DNA of 7,145 nt. Origin: Sphingomonas sp. Lineage in GTDB: Bacteria; Pseudomonadota; Alphaproteobacteria; Sphingomonadales; Sphingomonadaceae. The notes under the pieces were generated by a model. The model was not told the origin of the DNA, did not search any database, and saw only the letters and a list, made by a program, of their open reading frames with translations. The stretch is from contig JASLBO010000478.1 of NCBI GenBank assembly GCA_030146605.1, positions 1 to 7,145 of the forward strand, given 5' to 3'. Position numbers and translations under genes: made by a program. Below, piece after piece: positions 1-6,668 of this stretch (positions within the stretch are counted from its first letter, which is position 1; each line of letters begins with the position of its first letter).

Positions 1-80
1 GTACGAGCGTGGCGGTGCTGTGGAAACCGTTCGAGGCGCAGGAATTGCTGCGCAAGGTCGCCGGGCTGCTTCGCCGCTAG
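1..80 (+). CDS. C-terminal end of a response-regulator receiver domain protein (5' truncated)
   Basis: Only the last 25 codons are present, read from base 3 to the TAG at 78-80. The peptide contains [15 protein letters not shown] and ends LLRR. The Lys-Pro-Phe followed by an amphipathic helix is the usual end of a CheY-like receiver domain: the conserved signalling lysine, beta5-alpha5 loop and alpha5 helix. Because the protein stops right after alpha5, no DNA-binding output domain follows the receiver. It is therefore either a single-domain response regulator or the C-terminal receiver of a hybrid histidine kinase. The phospho-acceptor aspartate lies outside the window, so the call rests on one short motif. 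The stop overlaps the stop of the convergent nadE gene. Confidence 0.6.
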   Translation, partial: TSVAVLWKPFEAQELLRKVAGLLRR

Positions 81-2128
81 GGCAGCGCGCGGCGCAGCTC
101 CTCGATCCAGGTTGTCGCGACGCTGTCGGAAGGGGCACGCCAGTCGCCCCGCGGGCTGAGCGCTCCCCCCGCCGAAACCTTGGGACCATTGGGCAGTGCC
201 GAGCGCTTGAACTGACTGGTCTGGAAGAAGCGGAACAGGAACTCCCGAAGCCACTTGGCGATCGTCTCGAGATCGTACTCGTTGCGCCCCGCCTCGGGGA
301 AATCGATCGGCCACAAGCCGGCGTTGCGATCACGCCAGGCGTGCCATGCGAGAAAGGCGATCTTCGAAGGCCTCATACCGTGCCGAATGGTGTAGTGCAG
401 GAAGAAGTCATGGAGCTCGTACGGACCGATACGGTCCTGTGTGCTCTGAATCTTGCCCTCCGCATCGGCGGGAACGAGCTCGGGCGAGATTTCCGTATTG
501 AGGATCGACGTGAGTACCTCAGCGGCTTCGCCAGTGAACTGGCCAGTGCTTACCGTCCACCGGATCAGATATTGCATCAGCGTCTTCGGCACGCCTGAAT
601 TGACGGTATAGTGGCTCATCTGATCGCCGACACCGTAGGTGCACCAGCCGAGCGCCAGCTCCGAAAGATCGCCGGTGCCGACGACGATGCCGTGGCGCTG
701 GTTGGCCAGACGAAAGAGATAGTCCGTGCGGAGCCCCGCCTGAACGTTCTCGAACGTCACGTCATAGACCGGCTGGCCTTCGGCGAAGGGATGGCCCAGA
801 TCGGCGAGCATCTGCCGGGCGGCGGGCCGGATGTCGATCTCCTCGCCCGTGACGCCAAGCGCGCGCATCAGCGCCCAGGCGTTCGCTTTGGTCGCCTCGC
901 CGGTGGCGAAGCCGGGCATGGTGAAGCCGAGAATGTCCGAGCGCGGGCGGCCGAGCCGGTCCATCGCCTTGCATGCGACGATCAGCGCGTGAGTCGAATC
1001 GAGCCCGCCCGAGACGCCGATGACGAGATGCTTGCTGCCTGTGGCGTCGAGCCGTTTGCGTAGCCCCTCGACCTGGATGTTGAAGGCCTCGTAGCAATCC
1101 TCTTCAAGTCGTGCGGGCGTATTGGGGACGAAGGGAAAGCGGCGCAGCGGACGCACCAGCCCGCGATCGGCCATGTCGGGCTGATGCGCGAAGCCGATGC
1201 GCCGAAAGCGCATTTCGGGATGATTGGCGTAGCGGGTGCTGTCGTTGAAGGTGCCGTCGCGCATCCGCTCGAGCCGCAGCCGCTCGAGATCCAGATCGGC
1301 ATAGACCACGCTTGTCGTCAATTCGAACCGCTCCGAGCGGGCAAGCAATTCGCCGAATTCGTAGATCAGCCCCTGGCCGTCCCAAGCGAGATCGGTGGTG
1401 CTCTCGCCCGGACCCGAAGCCGAATAGAGATAGGCGGAGAGCGTTCGCGCGGCCTGTGACGCGCACAGCAATTCGCGCTCGCGTCCTTTGCCGATGACGA
1501 TGTTCGAGGCGGACAGGTTGCACAGTACCAGCGCACCGGCGAGCGCGCCGTCGGTGGAGGGCGGAGTGGGTGCCCAATAGTCCTCGCATATCTCGACATG
1601 GAAGACGAAATCTTCGAGGTCGGACGCAGCGAAGATCAGGTCGGGGCCGAAGGGTGCGGTCTGCCCCGCGACGGTGATGTCGAGACCGGTCAGCCCCAGC
1701 CCCGACGCGAACCAGCGCTTCTCGTAATATTCGCGGTAATTGGGCAGGAACTGCTTGGGCACCACGCCAAGGATTCGGCCGCGCGAAATCGCGACCGCGC
1801 AATTATAGAGCCGGCCGTTGCGCCGAACCGCCGCGCCTACGAGCAGCACAGGCTTGAGCTTCGCGCTGGCCTCGACGATCGCGGCGAGGCCCGCCTCCGT
1901 CGCGTCGACGATCGCGTCCTGCAGGTGAAGATCGTCGATCGCATAGGTGGAGACGTTAAGCTCGGGGAAGACGAGCAGGTCGGCACCCTCGGCATCGCCC
2001 TTCCGGGCCAGTTCGATCGCGGCGGCGGCATTCGCGGCGGGATCGGCGACGACGACCGAAGGCGTGCACACCCCCGCACGGATCATCCCGTGGCGGTGGA
2101 GCGAGAAAAACGGGTGTGTCCTGGCCAT
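77..2128 (-). CDS. nadE: Glutamine-dependent NAD+ synthetase (EC 6.3.5.1)
   Basis: This cytoplasmic enzyme performs the last step of NAD+ synthesis: ATP-dependent amidation of nicotinic acid adenine dinucleotide with ammonia taken from glutamine. The 683-residue protein has the two-domain layout of the long NadE family. The N-terminal nitrilase-type glutaminase (about 15-320) shows the catalytic triad as Glu56 (FPEL), Lys125 (VVPKQF) and Cys181 (EICEDYW). The synthetase domain (about 345-660) has the PP-loop SGGLDS at 373-378, the GTGDLSE segment at 484-490, and a C-terminal [17 protein letters not shown] stretch typical of the family. I chose the ATG at 2128 rather than the in-frame ATG at 2170, because a GGAGG (minus strand, 2140-2136) sits 7 nt before it and because it overlaps the pncC stop as TGATG. 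Translational coupling to pncC is therefore likely. No damage is visible. The stop lies within CTAG, shared with the convergent gene. Confidence 0.96.
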   Translation of the reverse strand: MARTHPFFSLHRHGMIRAGVCTPSVVVADPAANAAAAIELARKGDAEGADLLVFPELNVSTYAIDDLHLQDAIVDATEAGLAAIVEASAKLKPVLLVGAAVRRNGRLYNCAVAISRGRILGVVPKQFLPNYREYYEKRWFASGLGLTGLDITVAGQTAPFGPDLIFAASDLEDFVFHVEICEDYWAPTPPSTDGALAGALVLCNLSASNIVIGKGRERELLCASQAARTLSAYLYSASGPGESTTDLAWDGQGLIYEFGELLARSERFELTTSVVYADLDLERLRLERMRDGTFNDSTRYANHPEMRFRRIGFAHQPDMADRGLVRPLRRFPFVPNTPARLEEDCYEAFNIQVEGLRKRLDATGSKHLVIGVSGGLDSTHALIVACKAMDRLGRPRSDILGFTMPGFATGEATKANAWALMRALGVTGEEIDIRPAARQMLADLGHPFAEGQPVYDVTFENVQAGLRTDYLFRLANQRHGIVVGTGDLSELALGWCTYGVGDQMSHYTVNSGVPKTLMQYLIRWTVSTGQFTGEAAEVLTSILNTEISPELVPADAEGKIQSTQDRIGPYELHDFFLHYTIRHGMRPSKIAFLAWHAWRDRNAGLWPIDFPEAGRNEYDLETIAKWLREFLFRFFQTSQFKRSALPNGPKVSAGGALSPRGDWRAPSDSVATTWIEELRRALP

Positions 2129-2631
2129 CAAAGCGCCTCCGCGAGCATTTCGAGGCAGACTCGCAAGCATTCGATCCGTACCGCCCCCCGTCCGATATCC
2201 CCGAAATGCTCTTCGCGATGCACAGTCGGGCGGCCGGCGCGCGCGCAGCCGAAATGGACGAGCCCGGCCTCGTCGCCTGGAGCGCCTGCACCTGCGAAGC
2301 CGGTGACTGCCAAGGCGATCTGGGCCTTGCTGAAGCGCAGCGCGCCTTCGGCCATGCGCCGCGCGACTGCTTCGCTGACCGCGCCTTCTGACTCGATCAG
2401 TTCGGGAGCGATGCCGAGCATCTCGGACTTGGCCTGGTTGGTGTAGACCACGAAACCGCGTTCGAAGGCATGGCTGGCGCCTTCGACATCGGTGAACAGC
2501 GAGGCGAGCAGCCCGCCGGTGCAGCTCTCCGCCGTGGCAATCGACAGATCCTTGTCGCAGGCGCGTTCGAGCAGCCTGCGCGCGGCGGCGTCGACCTCAT
2601 CGGGGAGGACCGGCGAAAGCGTTTCGGTCAT
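2128..2631 (-). CDS. pncC: Nicotinamide-nucleotide amidohydrolase PncC (stand-alone CinA C-terminal domain)
   Basis: This family deamidates NMN to nicotinic acid mononucleotide, recycling NMN, for example that released by the NAD-dependent DNA ligase. The 167-residue protein is a single CinA C-terminal domain without the N-terminal molybdopterin-binding-like (COG1058) domain of full-length CinA. Visible family motifs are TAESCTGG (33-40, with the nucleophile-region Ser36), VVYTNQAK (61-68), [15 protein letters not shown] (83-97) and ALAVTGFAG followed by [10 protein letters not shown] (106-128). The loop reads FAGAGAPGD, where many relatives have AGPGG or similar; this looks like natural variation. 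The ATG is preceded by AGGA (minus strand, 2642-2639) at 7 nt. The stop TGA overlaps the nadE ATG by one base. The gene upstream (GH84) ends 107 bp away, and I see no strong terminator between them. The name CinA is historical, and a competence role is not implied here. Confidence 0.9.
   Translation of the reverse strand: MTETLSPVLPDEVDAAARRLLERACDKDLSIATAESCTGGLLASLFTDVEGASHAFERGFVVYTNQAKSEMLGIAPELIESEGAVSEAVARRMAEGALRFSKAQIALAVTGFAGAGAPGDEAGLVHFGCARAGRPTVHREEHFGDIGRGAVRIECLRVCLEMLAEAL
2136..2140 (-). promoter_or_regulatory. Ribosome binding site of nadE inside the pncC 3' end
   Basis: GGAGG on the minus strand lies 7 nt before the ATG at 2128 and within the last codons of pncC. It decides the nadE start against the alternative ATG at 2170, which would lie deeper inside pncC and add 14 residues. 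Together with the TGATG junction it indicates reinitiation or coupled translation. Confidence 0.8.
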
Positions 2632-2738
2632 GCGATGGTCCTAGTCCGAGGCACGGGATAATGCCAACCCGGCGCGACCCGGATGGTTGCCTGCAAGGGC
2701 GTTCCCCACCCACGGGACGATCGAGACTCGCCGCTGCC

Positions 2739-4697
2739 TTAGCGCGCGCTCCCCGAAACATGGACCAGATCCGGCGCGTCGCGAATGAAGGTATCGAGCA
2801 CCCCGTCGGCGACCTTGATGGGACCGTCGAACCGCACGGCACCCGGAATCGAGTGGATCGCCTCGGCCTGTTTGGCCAGTCGGCACGCCTCGGTGAACAG
2901 GCGCGTGGCCGTCTCGCCGTTGCGCGGCGTCCCGTCGAGCGCTGCAATCAGGCCGCTCACCGTCAGTTTGAGTGCGCGGCCCCACAATTCGGTCGCATCC
3001 AGCCATGGCCTTGCCTCCGCGGCAAACCCCGGCACGACCACGCCGGCGCGGATCAGATCGGGTGCGGTCGCCAGTTCCTCCGCGGCCGCGGCAAGCTCAT
3101 CGAGCGCATGGGCCTGCGCAACGGCATCGTCCGCTGCCAGCGCATCGCGGGTGCGGTCGATCAGTGCCTTGAGGCGGGGGGCCTGGGGCTGCCACGGATG
3201 GCTGCCGAAGGTCGGGGCGAGATGCTGGGTGTCGAAAAAGGCGAGCAATGCCGCCGTGACCTGCGGATCGCCGTTCGCCAGATAACGCGCCGCGGCGTGC
3301 CACGTGCGATCGGCGTCATAGCCACGGTCGTTCCAGGCAAAGGCGACCAGACCCATCACCGCGGGGCGGCTCGCCGCCTCCTGGTTCATCGGGTTGGAAA
3401 CGACGCCGCTCAATTCGGCCGATAGTCCTGCCTCGCGGCGGGCATAGGGCGCGAGCAGCAGGCGGCCGGCTGATTCGCGGAAGTCGTTGACCGGGTAGTT
3501 GTCCCACAGCAGCGTCTTGCGGCCGAACGCCTTGGTCGCGTTGCGCGCATCGTTCACCGAGATCGAGGGCGGCACGACATCGGTGCCCGTCCATTGCACC
3601 ACGACGCGCGGATCGAGCTCCTTGCGCAGCGTCGCTTTGTACGGGCTCTCCGTGACGTTGTAATATTCGGTGGGCACCATGATCAGCGATCCACGGTCAT
3701 TCGCCGCGGTCAGATCGGCCTGCACGGCGTTCAGCAGCTTAGCCTGCGCGCTCGCCGCAGCCCTTTCGCCGGGCTTGCCGAACGTTGCCTCGTCGCCGGG
3801 GCAGTTCCACTTGGTATATTCGATATCGTCGAGCGCGACATAGAAGCTGCGCACCCCGATGCCGCGCATCGCCTTGAACTTGCGGCGGATCGCATCGAGA
3901 TCGGCAGGGTTCGAATAACAGATCGAGGGACCTGGCGAGATCGCGTAGACGAAGTTGACGTGCTGGCGGTTCGCCGCGTCGACCAGCCCGCCCAATTCCT
4001 TCAGCGTCTCGGCCGGATAGTCCTCGCGCCAGCGATCGCGCGCGAAAGGCTCGTCCTTGGGGCTGTAGATATAGGTGTTGGCCTTGAGCCCGGCGAGAAA
4101 CCCGATATGCGATGCGCGCTCGGCCATCGACCAGTGCTTGCCGTAAAAGCCTTCGATGGTGCCGCGCACCGGCATCGCCGGGTAATCGGCGATGGTCAGG
4201 GCGGGGATGACCGGTCCGGTGACGATTTGCCGCAGCGTGTGCGCGGCGTGGTAAAGGCCATCGGAGTCCTTGCCGGCGAGAACGACCAGCGTGCCGCCGT
4301 CCGCTGCGGTGCTGGCGAGCGTATAGCCTTCGTCTTTGGTCGGCAGCGTTGCGCCGGTGCGGGCCAGCGCGCTCTTCACCAGTGCCGCATCGCCGGTGCC
4401 GAGTACCACATAGATGGCGTCCAGCCTTGCCGGCAGGCGGCTTGCGGTGCGGATATGCTCCACGCCGGCGGCGATAAGGGTGCGGCGCACGAGCGCATCG
4501 GTTTCGGCGTCAGCTTTGCCGGCCTGCACCAGAACCACCGCTTTGCCGAGCACCAGTTCCTTGCCGGTCAGCTTCGCCGAAACCGGTGCCGGGAAAACGG
4601 CAGGCAAATTCTGGGCGCCAGCGGGAACGGCGAGCGCCAGCGACGCGGCGACGCCGGATAATGACAGGAGACGGCCGAACGAACGCGATCCGCGCAT
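2739..4697 (-). CDS. Exported GH84 beta-N-acetylglucosaminidase (O-GlcNAcase-like)
   Basis: This family removes terminal beta-linked N-acetylglucosamine by substrate-assisted catalysis; members act on O-GlcNAc proteins, hyaluronan or other GlcNAc glycans. The 652-residue protein has a Sec signal peptide (1-28, VPAGA before Gln29) and a GH20b-like N-terminal alpha/beta domain (about 32-170). The GH84 barrel (about 175-470) and a helical C-terminal region (about 500-640) follow. Barrel signatures: RGTIEGFYG (178-186), NTYIYSPKDEPF with Lys214, the catalytic aspartate pair Asp290-Asp291 (VALDDIEY), TEYYN (343-347), WTGTDVV (369-375), LLWDNYPVND (396-405) and SNPMNQ (434-439). These match the sugar-binding set known from bacterial GH84 enzymes, so it should be active. 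The start has AGAGGA 5 nt upstream. It lies alone between a lipoprotein L,D-transpeptidase gene and pncC, and no sugar transporter or regulator is visible to reveal the natural substrate. Confidence 0.9.
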   Translation of the reverse strand: MRGSRSFGRLLSLSGVAASLALAVPAGAQNLPAVFPAPVSAKLTGKELVLGKAVVLVQAGKADAETDALVRRTLIAAGVEHIRTASRLPARLDAIYVVLGTGDAALVKSALARTGATLPTKDEGYTLASTAADGGTLVVLAGKDSDGLYHAAHTLRQIVTGPVIPALTIADYPAMPVRGTIEGFYGKHWSMAERASHIGFLAGLKANTYIYSPKDEPFARDRWREDYPAETLKELGGLVDAANRQHVNFVYAISPGPSICYSNPADLDAIRRKFKAMRGIGVRSFYVALDDIEYTKWNCPGDEATFGKPGERAAASAQAKLLNAVQADLTAANDRGSLIMVPTEYYNVTESPYKATLRKELDPRVVVQWTGTDVVPPSISVNDARNATKAFGRKTLLWDNYPVNDFRESAGRLLLAPYARREAGLSAELSGVVSNPMNQEAASRPAVMGLVAFAWNDRGYDADRTWHAAARYLANGDPQVTAALLAFFDTQHLAPTFGSHPWQPQAPRLKALIDRTRDALAADDAVAQAHALDELAAAAEELATAPDLIRAGVVVPGFAAEARPWLDATELWGRALKLTVSGLIAALDGTPRNGETATRLFTEACRLAKQAEAIHSIPGAVRFDGPIKVADGVLDTFIRDAPDLVHVSGSAR

Positions 4698-4729
4698 CAG
4701 AATCCTCTTCGGTTCTACAAAGGTGCTAG

Positions 4730-4740
4730 ATAGGTCCTAT
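4730..4740. promoter_or_regulatory. Small palindrome upstream of the GH84 gene, possible operator
   Basis: ATAGGTCCTAT is an 11-bp palindrome with a single central base, 33-43 bp upstream of the GH84 start codon. It sits in an AT-richer patch where its promoter would be expected. Its size and position suit a repressor site, but the half-sites are only 5 bp and I recognise no regulator consensus. It could be chance. Confidence 0.2.
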
Positions 4741-4868
4741 GTTAGAGATATCCGCGCAGGGCAAGATGGCACGCCGAGGGTGGCATGCGGATTGTCACGT
4801 CGGATGACGGGAATTGCCGCGAGCAGCCTCGCTGAACGCCGCGATTGAAAAGCCGACCCAAATAATCG

Positions 4869-4883
4869 CAGGCCTCAGGCCTG
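4869..4883. repeat. Near-perfect palindrome made of two AGGCCT units
   Basis: CAGGCCT, one base, then AGGCCTG form a 15-bp odd palindrome, and each AGGCCT is itself palindromic. It lies 47 bp downstream of the stop of the minus-strand lipoprotein L,D-transpeptidase gene, in the gap before the GH84 gene. It could be part of a 3' RNA structure or a protein site. Confidence 0.4.
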
Positions 4884-4895
4884 GAAGCTCGCCGG

Positions 4896-4918
4896 TCGCT
4901 TCGGAACTCCGAAAGCGA
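4896..4918 (-). terminator. Hairpin after the L,D-transpeptidase lipoprotein gene, possible terminator
   Basis: On the plus strand, TCGCTTCGG (4896-4904) pairs with CCGAAAGCGA (4909-4918), giving a 9-bp stem with a 4-nt loop and one bulged A. It begins 11 bp downstream of the minus-strand stop at 4930-4932. There is no good U-tract after it in the minus direction, so it is a weak intrinsic terminator candidate or a 3'-end stabilising hairpin. The second palindrome at 4869-4883 follows directly. Confidence 0.4.
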
Positions 4919-4929
4919 ACGACACGAAA

Positions 4930-5637
4930 TCACACCTTGGCGGAATAGATCATCCGGCCGTGGCCCAGGCGCTCGAACACCTTGGCAAGTTCGTTCTCGC
5001 CCACGGCGAAACAGCCTTGGCTGCGGCCGAGTTTGCCGTGCTTCGCGACCATGTCGGTGTTCGAATACCAGGCCGAATGGAGCACGATCGCGCGATCGAA
5101 CGCGTTATTGTTGGTTGGATCAAGCCCGAGCAGACGCTGCGAATCGCCGTGCTTGCCGACATAATAATCGGCGGTGAGGAACGCGCCCTCGCTGGTCGCT
5201 TCCGAATTGATCGCGTTCGAGAAGCTGTGGAGCAGCCCGGTATGCTCGGGATCCGAGCCCACGCCATGCGCGACGAGGAAGCTCTGCACTTCGCCGCTGC
5301 CGAGGTTCACGATATGAAAACGCGGGCGATAGGAAGGTGTCGCGAAGTCGGCGATGGCGATGCGATCGTGGGAAGGGACACGGATCGAGTGCCTGTCGAG
5401 CGCAGCGACGGCGCGCTTGAACAGTTCGGGACGAATGCTCCCGGGCGCTCGCGCCGCTGCCTTCACCGGCCGCGGTGCCACCGGGATCGGCGCGGGCACC
5501 GGAACGATCGGCGCCGGGCCGCTTGCGAGCTTCAGGGTCCGCGTCGCGCAGGCCGAAACCGCCGCGCCGCTGGCCATCACAAACGCTGACCTGATCAGCG
5601 CGCGGCGCGTCTGCGCCGAATCGAGAGTGTCCGTCAC
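4930..5637 (-). CDS. Putative Tat-exported lipoprotein with murein L,D-transpeptidase catalytic domain (YkuD_2 type)
   Basis: The protein has 235 residues. L,D-transpeptidases use a catalytic cysteine to make or exchange bonds at meso-diaminopimelate in peptidoglycan stems; the exact role of the YkuD_2 subgroup is not clear. The N terminus shows TRRALIR (10-16), close to the twin-arginine pattern, then a short hydrophobic stretch ending in the lipobox VSAC. Cys30 would be lipidated, and Ala at the next position favours the outer membrane. A proline-rich linker (about 41-57) follows, then the domain (about 70-235). Motifs are FHIVNLGSGEVQSFLVAHG (107-125), LHSAWY with His187, and GRSQGCFAV with the candidate nucleophile Cys209. 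The start is GTG, with an in-frame TAA two codons upstream and only a weak purine-rich site. It is divergent from a second L,D-transpeptidase gene of another family. Confidence is good for the domain and lower for the export route. Confidence 0.85.
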   Translation of the reverse strand: MTDTLDSAQTRRALIRSAFVMASGAAVSACATRTLKLASGPAPIVPVPAPIPVAPRPVKAAARAPGSIRPELFKRAVAALDRHSIRVPSHDRIAIADFATPSYRPRFHIVNLGSGEVQSFLVAHGVGSDPEHTGLLHSFSNAINSEATSEGAFLTADYYVGKHGDSQRLLGLDPTNNNAFDRAIVLHSAWYSNTDMVAKHGKLGRSQGCFAVGENELAKVFERLGHGRMIYSAKV

Positions 5638-5830
5638 TGGTTACCCGCTACCCGCTATTACGCCCGGTCTTCATACCAAGCTTAGCTTTGATATGGGGTG
5701 AACACCCGGCCTGCGCCGCGCAACTCACCGCAATCGCTACCCATTTCACCGAGTAAACTCGCGGATCGGGAACCAAACCTAGCCGGAACCCCGCTCGCCA
5801 GCGTCGATTCGCCGTCCGCATCGAAATGGG

Positions 5831-5845
5831 TTAACAATGTTTTAA
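5831..5845 (+). promoter_or_regulatory. Perfect CtrA-type binding box upstream of the L,D-transpeptidase gene
   Basis: TTAACAATGTTTTAA matches the alphaproteobacterial CtrA consensus TTAA-N7-TTAA exactly. It lies 39 bp before the ATG at 5885, in a local AT-rich patch inside GC-rich sequence, at a distance where CtrA usually overlaps the -35 region. A GANTC (CcrM methylation-type) site lies 20 bp upstream. The binding protein itself is an inference from the motif. Confidence 0.55.
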
Positions 5846-5869
5846 GAGCGAAATGCGGGCTCCCGCGGC

Positions 5870-5875
5870 AGGAGG
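5870..5875 (+). promoter_or_regulatory. Strong ribosome binding site of the YkuD-family gene
   Basis: AGGAGG lies 9 nt before the ATG at 5885 and fixes that start. A short GC-rich hairpin (5855-5866) ends 3 nt upstream of it. Confidence 0.75.
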
Positions 5876-5884
5876 AAGTAGACG

Positions 5885-6610
5885 ATGGTTCGTGGCGTAC
5901 GTGCGCTGTTGGTGATGGCGGCGATGGCGCTGGTTCCGGCGACGGGTGCGCTTGCCGACATAGGCCCGGAGGCAAACCGGCCGGCGGTCCCGCAGCTGAG
6001 GCCGGGGCAGTCGATCTGGTTCGAAACGCCTGAAATGGTGAAAGCAAGCACACGCGCCGATGCTCCCGTGCGGGTGGTCGTTGCGATTCGCCAGCAGCAG
6101 GCTTTGATATATCGGGGTGACCGGCTGGTCGGCGTAACCACCGTCTCGACCGGCTCGCCGGGCTATGAGACGCCGCTGGGCGAGTTCACCATTCTCGAGA
6201 AGAAGGTGTTCCACCGCTCGAACCTCTACAGCAACGCGCCGATGCCCTATATGCAGCGGCTCACCTGGGGCGGCGTTGCGCTCCACGCCGGCGTGCTGCC
6301 GGGCTATCCCGCCTCCCACGGCTGCATCCGGCTACCCAAGGCATTTGCGCGCCAGCTCTTCGACCTGACCGCGATGGGCGGCACCGTCCTGGTGGTGGAT
6401 GATGTTGCCGACGCGCCGTTCTACCTTCCTCTCGAACCGGTGCTCGTGGCGGACACGCGCAGCCTGCGGACATCAATGACCAGCTACACGCCGTCCGCGC
6501 CGCTGCTCGCCGCCGAGACCCGCAATCTGGGTGGTGGCGCCTATGAGGTGCTGACACTGGGCGGCGAGCCGCCTGCGGACCGCCCGTCTGCCGGACGCGG
6601 CTCACGCTAG
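5885..6610 (+). CDS. Periplasmic L,D-transpeptidase, YkuD family
   Basis: This enzyme is expected to act in the periplasm on peptidoglycan, making 3-3 cross-links or attaching proteins through a cysteine acyl-enzyme. The 241-residue protein begins with a Sec signal peptide (1-24, GALA before Asp25). The YkuD domain (about 62-172) contains VVVAIRQQQALIYRGDRLV (64-82), the substrate-loop segment STGSPGYETPLGEFTI (88-103) and the catalytic motif from His134 (ALHAG) to PASHGCIRLP, with Ser144, His145, Gly146, nucleophile Cys147 and Arg149. All expected active-site residues are present. After the domain there is an extra C-terminal tail of about 65 residues with no recognised fold. The start is well supported by AGGAGG. 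The gene is preceded by a CtrA-type box, suggesting cell-cycle control. I cannot tell which cross-linking reaction this paralogue performs, so no gene symbol is given. Confidence 0.92.
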   Translation: MVRGVRALLVMAAMALVPATGALADIGPEANRPAVPQLRPGQSIWFETPEMVKASTRADAPVRVVVAIRQQQALIYRGDRLVGVTTVSTGSPGYETPLGEFTILEKKVFHRSNLYSNAPMPYMQRLTWGGVALHAGVLPGYPASHGCIRLPKAFARQLFDLTAMGGTVLVVDDVADAPFYLPLEPVLVADTRSLRTSMTSYTPSAPLLAAETRNLGGGAYEVLTLGGEPPADRPSAGRGSR

Positions 6611-6668
6611 CGGGCAAGCAAAGCAAAACCTTCTGCAATCCGTCATAGTCGTGCGCTAGACGGGCGGC

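Larger units (their letters stand above)
5638..5884. promoter_or_regulatory. Divergent intergenic control region between two L,D-transpeptidase genes
   Basis: These 247 bp separate the GTG of the leftward lipoprotein gene from the ATG of the rightward YkuD gene, so both promoters should be here. Contents I can support: a small palindrome AAGCTTAGCTT (5678-5688) on the side of the leftward gene; an inverted repeat ACCCATTTC / GAAATGGGT (5739-5747 and 5823-5831); a GANTC site (5806-5810); a TTAA-N7-TTAA box (5831-5845); a GC hairpin GCGGG-CT-CCCGC (5855-5866); and a ribosome site AGGAGG (5870-5875). I cannot assign -35/-10 elements with confidence. Confidence 0.6.

Noticed and set aside
2129..2170. 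Upstream in-frame ATG at 2170 as the nadE start
   Set aside because: It would add 14 residues with no family support, while the ATG at 2128 has GGAGG at 7 nt and the TGATG junction with pncC.
1598..2446. Plus-strand open frame of 282 codons across the nadE/pncC junction
   Set aside because: It is antisense to two well-supported genes, has no family resemblance, and its composition follows the GC-rich codon shadow.
2128..2631. Competence function implied by the CinA name
   Set aside because: Only the C-terminal amidohydrolase domain is present and the neighbour is nadE, so NMN deamidation explains it better.
2632..2738. Sigma-54-like or sigma-70 promoter ahead of pncC
   Set aside because: On the minus strand TTGGCATTATCCCGTGCC resembles a -24/-12 element, but the GG-to-GC spacing is 11 rather than 10. 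No well-spaced -35/-10 pair is visible either.
3594..4661. Long plus-strand open frame (355 codons) antisense to the GH84 gene
   Set aside because: The minus strand here encodes a complete GH84 enzyme with ordered motifs. The plus-strand frame is Arg/Ala/Gly-rich with no recognisable domain, as expected for a shadow in GC-rich DNA.
5678..5688. AAGCTTAGCTT palindrome as a defined operator for the leftward gene
   Set aside because: The arms are only 5 bp and match no known regulator site; it is noted within the intergenic feature only.
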